Positions 50,612 to 62,185 of a stretch of 64,000 nucleotides of DNA are shown one piece after another. The first letter of the stretch is position 1. Each line of letters opens with the position of its first letter. Made by a program: the position numbers and the translations under genes. A model generated the notes under the pieces. It worked only from the letters and a program-made list of their open reading frames with translations, was not told the DNA's origin and did not search any database. This DNA is from Hetaerina americana (taxonomy: Eukaryota > Arthropoda > Insecta > Odonata > Calopterygidae), in NCBI GenBank assembly GCA_022747635.1, contig JAKTNV010000027.1, positions 1,489,501 to 1,553,500 of the forward strand, written 5' to 3'.

Positions 50612-51045
50612 ATACGAGGGTAAGCTGAAAATTAATGCACACGTGATTGCTGACCACAAACAAAATTACCTTCAGAAGCACTCCTGGTGGCATGTGGAAG
50701 TAGCATTCCTCTTCAACACGCATGCGCAGGTTTAAGATCGTTACATTCATCCAGTGTATTTTGAGAAGCGGAAGTATGGAGACGTGTTCTAGTGCTATGT
50801 CAACAAGAGTTAAACAGCGTGCTGTTATCGAATTTTTAACTGCTGAAAAGTGACTCCTACTGAGATTCATCGTCGTTTATAGGCTTTTTATGGTGACGAT
50901 GCTGTTGATAGGTCTACTGTAAATCGATGGGTAGTAAAATTTCGTGGTTTAAAGCCTGGAAAAGCCGTAATTGTTGATGACACTCGTATTTATTTCACAT
51001 CTTGCGTCTGCTGATCTTCCATCAACCATCACTTTCGTGCATGGT
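50612..51045 (+). mobile_element. Mariner M4, 5' part
   Basis: The left end ACGAGGGTAAGCTGAAAATT is the M4 terminal repeat. After a leader of about 185 bases, the transposase start is readable in broken frames as VKQRAVIEFLTAEK, then IHRRL, FYGDDAVDRSTVNRWVVKFR and GKAVIVDDT. The 3' half is absent. Confidence 0.78.
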
Positions 51046-51779
51046 ATCGTCATCGTGAGTAAAGCTAAAACCATTTAATGAAAATTGATCATCCAGAGAT
51101 CTTTTCTATTTCTGAGAAATTCAAATAATTGCATTTTTTCTTTCTGTTCTGATACCCTCAATTCCTAATTGATTCAAACTAAAATTTTGCTTCATTATTG
51201 CAGTCTTTGATCCTCCGGACATTCTCGAGTCCAGTTCTCATTTTCTGACGGCCACGTCAGTCGTGAAATTAGAGGAATTTAGATTTCATTATGATTAGGC
51301 AGTCGCTTTGATGTCTGCCGCTCACAAAAAAATCTGTGTCACGGCCTCTGAAATCATTTTCCTTTTCCGCTTTTTACTCAAAAAGTGACTTAAACTCTAA
51401 TAACACTCGGTGAGTAAAAAATGAGGCTTTACATTGCGATATAATGGCTTCCTGCTGGAGGTCAAACTTTGGAGAACATTGGAGGCCGCGAATCTACAAT
51501 CATTTAATTTAAATCTCGAAGATCTATTGCATTTCTCAACTAACTCAAAAGTTCACCTTAAATAAAAAACGTATTATTCATAAACAAAATAAGTCTGTAA
51601 ATTATTTTGATTGGGGTCTTCTATCACCTGGCTTTGGTGTCCTACTCCTCAGCATGTGTGAGGTCAATGTCCTGATCTGTGTTGTAATTTGGAAGGCCTG
51701 ACGTATAAGTGGTTTTGGTTAATTTTATTCCCTATTTTGCATAACAAATAACTAATTAATTAGATGAATTAGCCTCAGT
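51046..51779. other. Unannotated DNA
   Basis: AT-rich, nothing recognised. Confidence 0.4.
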
Positions 51780-51955
51780 TTTGAATTGTATTCCACCAGA
51801 ATGTATACAAATTTGCACCTTATTTGATAGTTTTTAACAAATATATTTCCCTTTTCCTTCCCTCTCTCCCATCCTTCCCAACAGGTACTTGCATCCCCTG
51901 CCATAAACACCTTTTCGGCGGTATTTACTATATGTTGATATCGATCAATTTCTAT
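51780..51955 (+). mobile_element. CR1-like family C, 3' end
   Basis: The plus strand ends TACTTGCATCCCCTGCCATA then CACCTTTTCGGCGGTATTTA. Its upstream part is the reverse complement of the family C UTR at 12920-13020. Confidence 0.5.
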
Positions 51956-52059
51956 CAGAATTATACTTGGGAACGTTGAAATTTAAAAACGTATCTATCA
52001 ATATATTTAATTGAGAACATAGACTTTGATGGTGCTTGGCTAAGCATTAAGGGTATGTA

Positions 52060-52138
52060 AGGGAAGGGTCGTCACCTAACACCCCCCGCCACACACCCTT
52101 GAGACTGTTTGCGGAGTATTGTGTAGATGTAAGCATAT
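52060..52138 (+). mobile_element. CR1-like family B terminal motif
   Basis: TCACCTAACACCCCCCGCCA then GTTTGCGGAGTATTGTGTAG and ATGTAAGC. Only the tip of the element is visible. Confidence 0.68.
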
Positions 52139-53577
52139 CAGTGAGAAATCATTGAGCAGGGTATGTTAGTTCTTTGAGATCCGCCGCATCGTTTGCAAGG
52201 GTGGGTGAGAGTGTTGCCAATGTGGACGTGTCGCGAAAAAAGAGTTTCTGTGCGCGCATCGCCGGCACCGGTGTCACTTGGTGGCACCTCGAAATGTTGT
52301 ATTCCAAGGCATAGCATCAGTTTCTATGAATGGATTTATCTTTAAAAAAGGACTGTTTATATTATTGATGTTATTTCATTGCTCTTTTTAGCAGTAAAAT
52401 ACACACATCCCTAATCATATATTTCCAGTGCCTATTTGCGGCAGAAGTTGTTAATGAAGTATTCATTGCCCTACGAGATTGCAAACGACATACCTCCGCC
52501 CCAACAAGACAGGCCATGAAGAACCAGAAAGTAAAAATGGATGTAGAAGTTTACACCAATTATTGTAAAATAACTTCTCTGTGGATATTAACAAAATTGT
52601 GATATTAATTGCTCATCACAAAAAATCGTCACAATATTTTTTTAGAATTATTAGAAATCCTATTTTGGATTGACCTCAGAAACCGGTGAACATAAATAAT
52701 AGCAAGTGGAAAATAGCAAAGTCCCTTTCATTTTCAAAAATGACTCCGAAAAAGTCATTCCTGGCTGTTTTAAACCTTGGGACCTGTATATGCTCATTAC
52801 GGCAGCTGACCTCCTCCGTCTCTAGTATAATAGAAAATGAAAGAGTCAAACGTTTACAATAACATCTTCTTCGTGGTACGATTTCCTGCGATATGTTTTG
52901 ATCCTGTTTCCGTCTTCTTGTGCATTGTGTGGAAGACGTTTTTCGGTCGGCAATTTTATCTCGGCAATTGATGAAATTGGCCAGGGGGTCTCTCTCTCTC
53001 TCTCTGCTCCTCTGCCCCCACCCGCCGCACTCGTTTTTCCCTTTCGTGTCCTCTCAATCCCTCGGGGGCGTTCGTCGCCGGGGGAGGAGGAACACTTCCC
53101 CCCCGCCGCCTCCCCCTCGTCCCCCGCCCGCCCCCGGCTCCATTATCCATGGACAAATACGCCCGCCGCTTTCCTCCAACATTCCGATTACTCCTCCCCC
53201 CTCTCACTCCACCCTATTAGCCGTCGCTTCGAGGAAACCCTGCAATTACGCGTGCCCGGGGCGCGTTCCCCCTCGCGACCCCCCTCCCCCCGTGGTCGAG
53301 AGTGGATGATGCGAAGGAAGGTCGATTGTTGAAATTGTGGAAATCAGGGGGAATGCCCCCCCCCTCTTACAGGACAAAAATGGCTGAGACCTGCGATCAT
53401 TAAACCGTTTCCCTCCCATTAGCCTGCCTTCTAAAACCCTCTTATCCCCACCCCTCCCACTGCTTCGCCCCTGTGTGACGCCCCACGCCACCCTGGTGGT
53501 CCACGCACGCGGAGGGATGGCGGGCCACGGTGGGCGGCACTGCCTTCCGGGATGTATATATATATTTTATATTTATA
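52139..53577. other. Unannotated DNA with GC-rich island
   Basis: The section 52980-53540 is GC-rich and C-run-rich with a CT run at 52988-53005. Open frames on both strands are compositional. No domain was seen. Confidence 0.4.
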
Positions 53578-53740
53578 TTTTTAGTACCCTGCATCCACGG
53601 CTAGGGTAGAAACAGGGGGTTGTAGCAGGGGGTGAAAACATACCTGGACAACTTTGACCCGAATATTTTTGCCCTTACCGTGGTCGGAAAATGTGATTCC
53701 AATCCCTTATTGTCCATGGAAAAAATTATCTTAAATATGG
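53578..53740 (-). mobile_element. CR1-like family A, 3' end
   Basis: The plus form is TTAGTACCCTGCATCCACGG, GTAGCAGGGGGTGAAAACAT, then TGTGATTCCAATCCCTTATT. It is diverged and non-coding. Confidence 0.65.
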
Positions 53741-53807
53741 ATGTGTTGGTGCGCCGATATGCTGAAAATGAGCACATGTAACAGAGATGGAGGTCAAGAT
53801 GAATGGG

Positions 53808-53984
53808 GTCTGTCCAATAAATACGAGAACTGAGATCATACAAACTTTAATTTTCAAAATTTAGTCTACATCGATTTTGTCCCCGTCCAAGTACTCTCCA
53901 TTCGTTGCTAAGCACTTATCCCATCTTCTTTTCCACTGTTTAAAGCACCCTTGGAAGTCCTCGGCAGTTAGGCTTTTTAGTTTA
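53808..53984 (-). mobile_element. Mariner M3, 3' end fragment
   Basis: The end CCAATAAATACGAGAACTGA (plus form) is the M3 terminal repeat. The minus strand encodes KLKSLTAEDFQGCFKQWKRR and KCLATNGEYLDGDKI, the transposase C-terminus. It is cut at 53984, where a CR1-like copy begins. Confidence 0.78.
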
Positions 53985-54711
53985 AAATAATAATTATCCC
54001 CATCGCGTCTGCGGTCATATCTATTTTGATTGCTAAAAGTACAGAAAACAAACGACATTTTCAATCTATCAGTTCTCCCGACTATTTTCCTGATTTTACA
54101 GATGTTTTCTGATCTGCAATAGTAAGTCGGGGCCTTTAATATCTCTTTAACATCCCCAGAAAAGTAAGCTGCCTCAAATAAACGCAGGAGTCGTAACCTG
54201 CATTTGAACCTACGGTCAACTAGTGGCTCCCATCCTGATTATTCCAATGGTTTCGTGACACTTACTTGCGTGACACGCTACCTTGTTCATAAGAACTTTT
54301 CACGAACCTAGCTGCAGTATGATGCACTCGATCTACTTCCAACACTAAATTTACCTAATCTATATTTACGCAATACCCCGCAAGCCGCCGTAAGGGAGTG
54401 TGACGGAGGGTGTCAGGTCACCAGCCATGCAAGCAAGATTCCAATCATGACACCCCCACACAAATATCAGTTTGATCATGCACAGGATGAAATATAATCA
54501 CACGGGAGAAGGTTCTCATACGACTCACACGTGAGGAACTCGTGAGGATTCCATGCACCCGCCGCGCACTTTCGGTGGGGCCTCACTAACGCATAATAAA
54601 TAAAAAAGCTCTTCAATCCTCTCATTACATTTCCCAGGTGTCCTTTTCTTTTGCATTTTCAGTTTATCTGCCATTAAAAGTAGTTGCCATCCTCTGTCAA
54701 ACACAGTTTAA
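53985..54711 (-). mobile_element. CR1-like family B pieces between two M3 fragments
   Basis: The piece 53985-54360 is reverse transcriptase C-terminal coding in minus orientation (plus signatures TCGTCTGCGG-type and TCTGCAATAGTAAGTCGGGG). A second terminal motif at 54370-54420 (ATACCCCGCAAGCCGCCG) starts another piece reaching about 54660. Whether the block inserted into one M3 or lies between two is unclear. Confidence 0.65.
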
Positions 54712-55243
54712 ATCTCTTATGCGCGAACTGGTGCTATCTGGCGGCCATGACGCGGACCATCCATGAATATCCGCGGGAAAATTGTCCGATTGATAGTTGA
54801 TGAACTGAATTCAGGTAAACCAACAGTGCGCACCATTTTAACCGAACATGATGGATGGATCCTTCACCATGACAGTGCACCTGAACATTCAGCATTGATT
54901 TTTCAGCAGTTTGTGGCCAAAAATTCAATAACCTTGATCCTTGATCACCCTCCTTTTTCGCCAGATCTCGCCCCTGCGACATTTTCCTATTCCAAAAATG
55001 CAAAATTGTGATTAGGGGACATCACTGGGAAGATGTGGACACAATAAAGCAAGAAACGACGAGAAAACTAAAAAGCCTAACTGCCGAGGACTTCCAAAGG
55101 TGCTATAAACAGTGGAAAAGAAGGTGGGATAAGTGAATAGCATATTAAATGGAGAGTACTTTGAAGGGGACAATATCGATGTACACTATATTTTGCAAAA
55201 TAAAGTTTTATGGAATCAGTTCGCGTAATTATTGGACAGGGTA
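54712..55243 (+). mobile_element. Mariner M3 deletion derivative
   Basis: The left end includes GCGGCCATGACGCGGAC, shared with 30870-30890. The coding is a decayed catalytic-domain part: DGWILHHDSAPEHSALIFQQ carries the HHDSAP motif with the second catalytic Asp, and LDHPPFSPDLAPATF carries the third. Further decayed C-terminus follows. The right end TTCGCGTAATTATTGGACAG mirrors the M3 3' terminal repeat. The N-terminal DNA-binding part is missing. Confidence 0.82.
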
Positions 55244-58060
55244 GTATTCAGGTTCTTCCCTTGATTACTCGAATTCAAAATTAGTTTTCGTAATTGGAAA
55301 TAGCCTTGATTGCGAAATTGAGACGCAATTTGAAGAATGCGAATATAAGGTATTTCTCCGATTCCAGGGTGACGACTAAGGACGTAATTAGGCTCTTCTT
55401 TTGAACCCTTCTCGCGAAGAAATAAAAAAGACGGGCAAATCTCCGATAAGTGGGTCACGCGGTTTATCGCTCCGTGCCCGAAGGAAATTATGGCTCGAAG
55501 AACGGGAGGAGGCGGCGATGCCAATGGGGGGGGGGGGGAGTACCCTGGGAATCCTCCCGACTCGGCGCCTCTCTCCGAACGTGGCCTTATTTTTTTCGGG
55601 AGAGCGTCGCACAACGCCCAAGTGTCGTTCTTTTAACAGCAACGGAGTCGAGGGCTAACGAGGGACCTATTCATGAGGATTGGCGAAAAAGCCTCTTGAA
55701 GCGAATAAAAAAGGATTTTTATTCACGATGGCCATGTAAAAATCTACGGAAAAAATGCTCCCCTAAGAATAATGGTTTATATCGTATCCCTTTTCCTTCT
55801 TATCGTATGCAAATCAGAAATGGCCCCCCCATTTGAGCAAATTAATAAATTTGTTTTTTTCGAAGAACTACATAAACTTTTTGCGATATCATCACGAAGC
55901 ACAATCTCACCAGATAGCATTTGATGGAAGTACCAGCCAACAAATGAATCACGTGACGCGAAAACCTTTCTGTTCAAATAATCTGTATTTGTTTTCGCAT
56001 ATTATGAGCACACGATTATTCAAAACTAATTTTTTGAATTGAATATTCGAATGAGGAGCGATTTCCAGCTTTTAACAAAAATTACTCACCTAATCTATCC
56101 GTACGCCTGTAAATAAAATAACTTCCTTGAGATTCGGTATTTCATTTATCAAATTTGATGTGCAATGTTTCACTAATAAATCTTAAAGGTAATATGGAAA
56201 TTCAAAACCGCATATACTGTTGATATTACATGTGATAATTAGTGCAACAATTCATTGTCTTTGGAAGACTCTGCATGAATGATTTGCAAGGGTTTACAAA
56301 GTAAGTTGTAGTTTGGGAGGCATTTGTCCCGATCCCCGTTCCATAGGGGTTCTTGAGGGTCAGTTCTTCCTGGAAAACTAAAGGCATAGTTGAACAAGAA
56401 ATGAAACTGTCTCTGCTCTCCCACAGCTGATCTCACCATTTTAGAGAGAGAAGTTAGAAGACTTACAAAGAGAAATGACAAAAAAACTTCTTAAATGCCA
56501 ATGATCACCAATCGTCCCACCTTCTGGGGCCTTAAAACTCCTTGCCAAATGCCATTTTCGCGACTTGTACAATTTGGATGTAGATCGAGAAAGAGACGAT
56601 GACCCATAGTACGTATGAGGATGCCCCGTTATTATAAGAGCGATCATGACTCGATTCCCATTCATCTCTTCGCGCCAGCATATTTATTCGATACTTTTTA
56701 ACCATAATTGCACCGCGTTCGTAACCTAGCTTTCAGTTCACCCTCGTCGAATCTTTAAGTAAGTACCGCCTTTCAGCGTGCTTCTGATCGTGGGAACAGG
56801 ATAGCCAATCAGTCAGTTAAGGATCCAGAAATATAGGTAACGGAATATTTAGCAACTGTGAAAAAATGTGATAATTACCTTCATTTTGCTCTTTACCCTT
56901 GGCGAGCCTTGGAAAGGTCTTGCTACCTCGATAAATAACAAACGAAGGGAAAATTATTAAATGGCCGTTATACATTTTTAAACATTATTTTAATACTGCC
57001 AATGAAAAAGTACCGATTTTTTTTGTTTCCTACCCATCTGACTCTTTAATCACGATGATAATATATTATTTTTAAGCAAACAAATTACTTTAGATAGACA
57101 GGTAGATAAACGTCTTTATTCGGGCAAAATTGAGACCATAAGGTCCCTTCATTCATATAAACTTTAATTACATGTTGTGATTGATTCCAAATTGGCCTTG
57201 ATGGTAACTAATCTCTTATTAATCCTGAAATCAATTTTGGAATTTTACATTTGTGAGCTAATTGTTTTTCATGAAACTTTAAAAAAATTTTAGTTGCAAA
57301 ATGTATAATATTTTTCCTCGCGCCGGACCACTTTCCATCCTATATATCCTATCGATATATGCGTACGACGCAGCACGGCTCAGGTCATTAACTACCGCGT
57401 GGCACGGAATATATACTTCACTAATAAATTTACGACCCGTATCAATAACTAATCGTCGGCCGAGTGGAGTGATGATAGTTCACATTTAGATAATTCACTT
57501 ATGGCGTGGAGTTATTCCCCAGAAATAATGCTTGGCGATGTAGACTGAAATTAATCTATGTTTGTAAATTTATTTTCATTGCCACGCACGTTTTTTGTTG
57601 TGCGCTAACCCCTCTCCATTAAACCCTGAGCTAAATGAATGAGCGCTTTCCTTTCACTCCCAACACCTTGCTGCCCTGCGAGTATCACTGGCACAGGGCA
57701 CACTTAAATTTTGACTAAAAGCGAGTCGCAAGGATAAAAAGAGCTGGGGATGTTACTTTCCATCGTCCTCGCCGGAGCATAAATCGCTGGAGTTGAGCCT
57801 CAATGGGAGTGAAAGCAAGGCACGTGGGGCGTAATTCCTTTGGAATCTAAATGTTTCATCGTAACAGTAAAACTTTGTTGGAACTGCAAGCGTTCAATTA
57901 CTCCTTTGAGACAAGATTTTAGCCAAACATTAAACTACCATTAAAATTACTGTATTTAATTTTTGGATTGATGTCTCTGGAAACTTAAAAATTGCCAACC
58001 GGCTCACATCTTGATTTTTCACCAGGTTTGGCTCATGAATCTCTTCCCCCATCAGGTACT
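55244..58060. other. Unannotated DNA
   Basis: About 2.8 kb without shared repeats. The section 55390-55700 is GC-richer with a G-run at 55526-55537. The sections 56500-57300 and 57850-58050 are AT-rich. No gene recognised. Confidence 0.4.
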
Positions 58061-58990
58061 TACATATACACACCTACGCAACATCCCGAAATCCGCCGCA
58101 AGGGTGTTTGGCGGGGGCTGTTACCTCACCATTCATGCATGTAGGATACCAGTCATATCACCTCTTCACAAATATTAGTTTGATCATGCGCTCGGAAAAT
58201 CACACAAAAGGAAGTACTACACATGCAACAATTTTCAATAACAGGATGCGTACGAGGGTAGGCTGAAAAGTAATATACACATGCTTGTAGAGCACGAACA
58301 AAAACAAATGGCAAGATCGGGCAATAAGTACAATTCTTAAGTTTCAAAATCATATATTTATTTTTCTACATAGTTACCGTTAAGGCTATCACATTTCTCC
58401 CAACGTGTAACAAGTTTTTTCATTCCGTCACTGAAAAACTCTCCCGACTTTTCTCGAATCCAGGAGTTGACAGCTGCCTTCACCTCATCGTCCGAGGTGT
58501 AATGATTACCCTTGAGACGTACCTTCGTATGATAAAATAATGCTGTAGAAATTTGAAAAGAATAAAAATAAATACATTTTAAAAAGTACTAGTGAATGAA
58601 AAATAACATGCAGGATATCGACAAATATAAGCATTACAAATTCCAATTATATCCTGCGCGATTACTGTAATGTCTATTTTGATCTCTAAGGGTACGAGGA
58701 AAAAATGAAATCTGCATCCCATACCATACATTTCCCTGATATTGCCTACGTGATCTGATAAGTAGGTGACATGGTAAGTAGGGGTGTGTAATACGTCTTC
58801 AATACCCTCAGATAAGCAACCTGCCTCAAATGTACGCAGTAAATATAACCTGTATTTAAGCCTACGGACAACTAGTGGCTCCCATCCTAATTCTTCCGAT
58901 AGTGTCGTGATACTTCTATCTTGTTCATAACAGATTTTTACGAAGCTAGCTGCTCTACGTTGCACTCGATTTAATCCCAAATTTAAGCCT
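58061..58990 (-). mobile_element. CR1-like family B, interrupted by mariner M4
   Basis: Terminal motif at 58075-58130 (plus form CCGAAATCCGCCGCAAGGG). UTR runs to 58256, and the element resumes at about 58541. The minus-strand frame 58980-58579 reads NRVQRRAASFVKICYEQDRS, LSEELGWEPLVVRRLKYRLY and LPxSDHVGNIREM-like sequence. It is the longest uninterrupted family B coding here (133 codons). Confidence 0.82.
58257..58540 (-). mobile_element. Mariner M4, transposase C-terminal part, nested
   Basis: It begins CGAGGGTAGGCTGAAAAGTA after GCGTA, so the insertion is at TA. The minus strand encodes DDEVKAAVNSWIREKSGEFF and MKKLVTRWEKCDSLNGNYVE, the mariner C-terminus. The other end is lost or unrecognisable; the host repeat resumes with AATGCTGTAGAA. 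Confidence 0.8.
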
Positions 58991-60340
58991 ACCTTGAGAG
59001 GATCCCAAGACTTGTATCTTCATGTATTCATACCCTTCAAACCCTTCATTTTTCGACGAAAATCTCCTTCTAATGTCTTCTACTATGGTCCCCGCACAAT
59101 CTATTGCCTAAAAACATAAGTTTCTTCCCCTGCTTTAATTCATGCACTCTTAATTCAATGGTTAGTGTATCTTGAGACTCTCATTACTCTCGCTATCCTG
59201 TGATTTATTGATCTCCTCACCGAACACATCCATCGTATTAAAATAATAATGATTGCAATGTCTACGTTTACTGGCCGCAGATCTCCTTAAATAGTGAACT
59301 AATCATCTTCAATAATTTCTTTTCGCAGCTTTATTCTCTTGCCACTTCATCTTTAAAGAATGGAGAATATTGAGCTCTTAGAGATGTCATTGCATTAACC
59401 CCTTGCTTGGTAACGCCCTTCTGGAATTTTCATTCGCCAACTAATAGGGTAGATAATGCAATTATGGTAATTTTGGGTAATAGTCTTAACAAATTGTAAG
59501 AGGCATCGAATTATGCGTCTTATCAATCGGTATATTTAATATTCCTGTCAATACTGTCTTTAAATTTGCTTGCGTCAATTTGCCAAAATTCCTTCTTGGA
59601 TCAATAAATGGAATTCAGCTCCTTATATGGAGATTTATGGTAAGCAGGTTACCGTCATCTCGTCCATAAACATCTAAAGCACCAAAGCGAAGTTAGCTGC
59701 TTTATTCGTAGGTATCGCCATGCATATTTGCCTGCACGGGTCGCCGTGTTGCAAAATAGACAGCGCTCTCACAGTATTCAGAAATCGCAGGGAAATCACA
59801 TCTCTTTAATCATAAGGGTTACACTTTTAAGCAATCCGTTTCCGCATCTGACCTTCTATGAATAATAAAAGAGTTGCCTCAGATAGTTTGAGGAAAAATA
59901 TCAAAGAAGTTATCTCTATGAGTCTGATTTTAAAGAGAGTCAATTCTTCATTTCCACCTAACCTCTTTTTTGGCCAAAATAGATAATTCATGAAAAAGTG
60001 ATCGAAACATGATTTTTGAGGCAAAAGTACCAGTAAAATTATGAATTTAATGCTCTCAAGCAATGGTTCTGGAAAAGTGGACAAAATAAAATGGGCAGAA
60101 AGGTAAACAAACAACAGAAGTGCTGGAAAGGGAGAAGGTAGCTGGGAGAAATTTGAAATCCGCGAGAAAGTAAATATGGACTGTATTAAGAGACATTTAC
60201 GGGGACAAAAGATTGATGTAGATTGGGGGATATTTGGTTGTTGACGCAGAGGATGATTAGCCATGTTGTTTGAAATGGCATGAGGTATGCGGCGGAGTTT
60301 AAGAATAGTTTGGTGATGTGTAGACCGTTTTAATGTACGA
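58991..60340. other. Unannotated DNA
   Basis: AT-rich. The section 60100-60290 faintly resembles decayed RTE-like C-terminal coding (ISHVVxNGMRYAAEF-like), but I could not confirm it. Confidence 0.35.
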
Positions 60341-61196
60341 TGTCTGTCCATTAAGTTACTTACGTTTCGACCTAGTGTGACTGTGCTTAGAGCTAGTGCC
60401 ACCATTTTGGTGTCTAAACATCCCTACACTCAGTACTATGCATCCTGCTGTGGTAGTGTGTGTACTGACTGTGATTCTTCTACTTTGCTCAATGCAAACT
60501 GCTAAAATCTGCTTGTAGACTCGCGATTTTGGAAGTGCGTACGGAGACGGAATAATGAGTGAAGGCGGAGTGAGGCAGAGGTGCTTTCAGTTTAAAAAGG
60601 ACCACAGCACCCATGTTCATGAAGAGAAGCGGGGAGGTCGGAATAGCCTCGTGACAGATGAGAACTGACGGTGAAAATCAACGAAAAACTCGTAAAAATC
60701 GCCGATTAACGATTACGGAATTCTCGCTAGACGTTGCTTACAATACAGCGCCTTGACAGTGACGCAGAATTACATGCTGGTGTAAACAAATGGTCAAAAT
60801 ATAAGTTGGCAAATTTCTTCAGAGAGGGAATTAAGAAGCCTGCATATCGGTATGATAAATGCCTCCATTTGAATAGCCAATATGTTAAGAAATATTTTTA
60901 AAACGAGCTTTTCAAATGTCTTTAATAAAAATTTGTATTGTTACAATGTTTATATTTTATTTCAAAACGTAAGTTCCTTCCTAAACGGTCATCGCCCTTC
61001 ACAACCCGCGGGATTTTTTTATTGCAGCGCACATGTCAACAGTTCGCAATATGAGCAAAGTAGAAAAGCCAAAGTCTGGGTACAATACCACAGCAGGGTG
61101 CGTAACACTGAGTGTAGGGACGTTTAGACGCTAAGGTGGTGGCGCTAGCCCAAAGCACAATCTCGCTAGGCCGAAACGTAAGTCCCTTTCTTGTCA
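60341..61196 (+). mobile_element. Mariner M7 with long inverted repeats
   Basis: The inverted ends are about 115 bp each: 60341-60459 and 61079-61196. They are around three-quarters identical, sharing for example CGTTTCGACCTAG / CGTTTCGGCCTAG and TCCCTACACTCAGT. Inside, the plus strand encodes YGDGIMSEGGVRQRCFQFKK and VHEEKRGGRNSLVTDEN (DNA-binding half). At 60745-60895 it encodes DAELHAGVNKWSKYKLANFF and RYDKCLHLNSQYVKKYF (C-terminus). The catalytic core is missing. ITRs of this length are unusual for mariner, which commonly has about 30 bp. Confidence 0.75.
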
Positions 61197-61634
61197 GCCC
61201 ACAAATAGTGAGGCGTAAGGACGAGCTTTTAAATACAGTGGTGCTAAGTTCCTGGCTCCACGAGAAGCCTCCGTGAATGCAGATTATTGTAAATAGGAGG
61301 ATGAGAGGGATGAAGGCTGGGCGGGAGGAGGACGGGGGGTGATGTGTTCGTTTCAAGAGAGCGTAATTCCTGCCGCGTGGCCTCTCCACCGAATGTGTGC
61401 GTTGAAGGACGATCCACGTGAGAACAGAAAAGTGAACGGTACGAAAATGAAATGGGGGAACGGAAGACAGACTCTCGGCTCGAGACATGGGGATGAGAAA
61501 ATGAAGGGTGAACTACCCCGCACTACCCGACGAAGACCCGATGGCGCTCCAGGAAAGTATGTACAGTTCGATTAAATCCTTGGAAACGTACATATTAGAT
61601 TTGCAGAGAAAGTATCGGTATTAATAATTTTTTC
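61197..61634. other. Unannotated DNA
   Basis: Nothing recognised; moderately GC-rich at 61290-61540. Confidence 0.4.
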
Positions 61635-62185
61635 CCGGCGTGTGCGTGAAGTGCTGAATTCAGAACCATCGCTCAAGTGTGCGCATGATTGCAGTTCGTT
61701 TATTAGCATTTATAAAATAACAGTACACACCACTATCACTGAAAATTTGGCGATGCAAAATATCTGCGGTAATTCGTCCTCCTGAAGGTCTTTCGACGGA
61801 CGACCAAAAGAGCAGAGTCGACCGTGTCTTCTGCAAGCGCAAACCTTCTACAACGACATCGCGACAATTTCCCAACCACCTTAAAGTCCCAACTTGGAAC
61901 CAGCAAACTATATTTCCTATTTTCGAAAGTATAATCCTGCCTCCCTCAAAAGACAACACTACCATGTGACCCCTAGTGCCGTCAGAGAAGCTTGCACGAG
62001 TACCCTCGAGTACCTCCCGCCGGCCAGGGAGCCTTCGAGTCGTGGTTAAGCCGCTCTGGTAGAACTGTGTTGACGCTCAAGGGATGCACTATGAAGAATT
62101 TTATGGCATTATAGCAATATCTGAAAAAACCACCTTTTCCAAACTTTTTCCCAATACTTTTTATACAAACCTTTTAAATCCCAGA
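61635..62185 (+). mobile_element. Mariner M5 remnant
   Basis: Broken plus-strand frames read FTENLAMQNICG, FDGRPKEQSRPCLLQAQTFY, ATISQPP, SPNLEPANYISYF (third catalytic region) and SAVREACTSTLEYL. The right end TACTTTTTATACAAACC is the M5 terminal repeat. It is the same family as 6683 and 11978, in the opposite direction. Confidence 0.7.

Noticed and set aside
52898..53332. 144-codon frame over a C-rich tract
   Set aside because: It is low-complexity, with comparable frames on other phases.
59827..60405. 192-codon minus-strand frame with hydrophobic stretches
   Set aside because: It runs into the M7 terminal repeat at its start and partly covers a possible decayed RTE-like end. No motif was recognised, so chance openness in AT-rich DNA is more likely.
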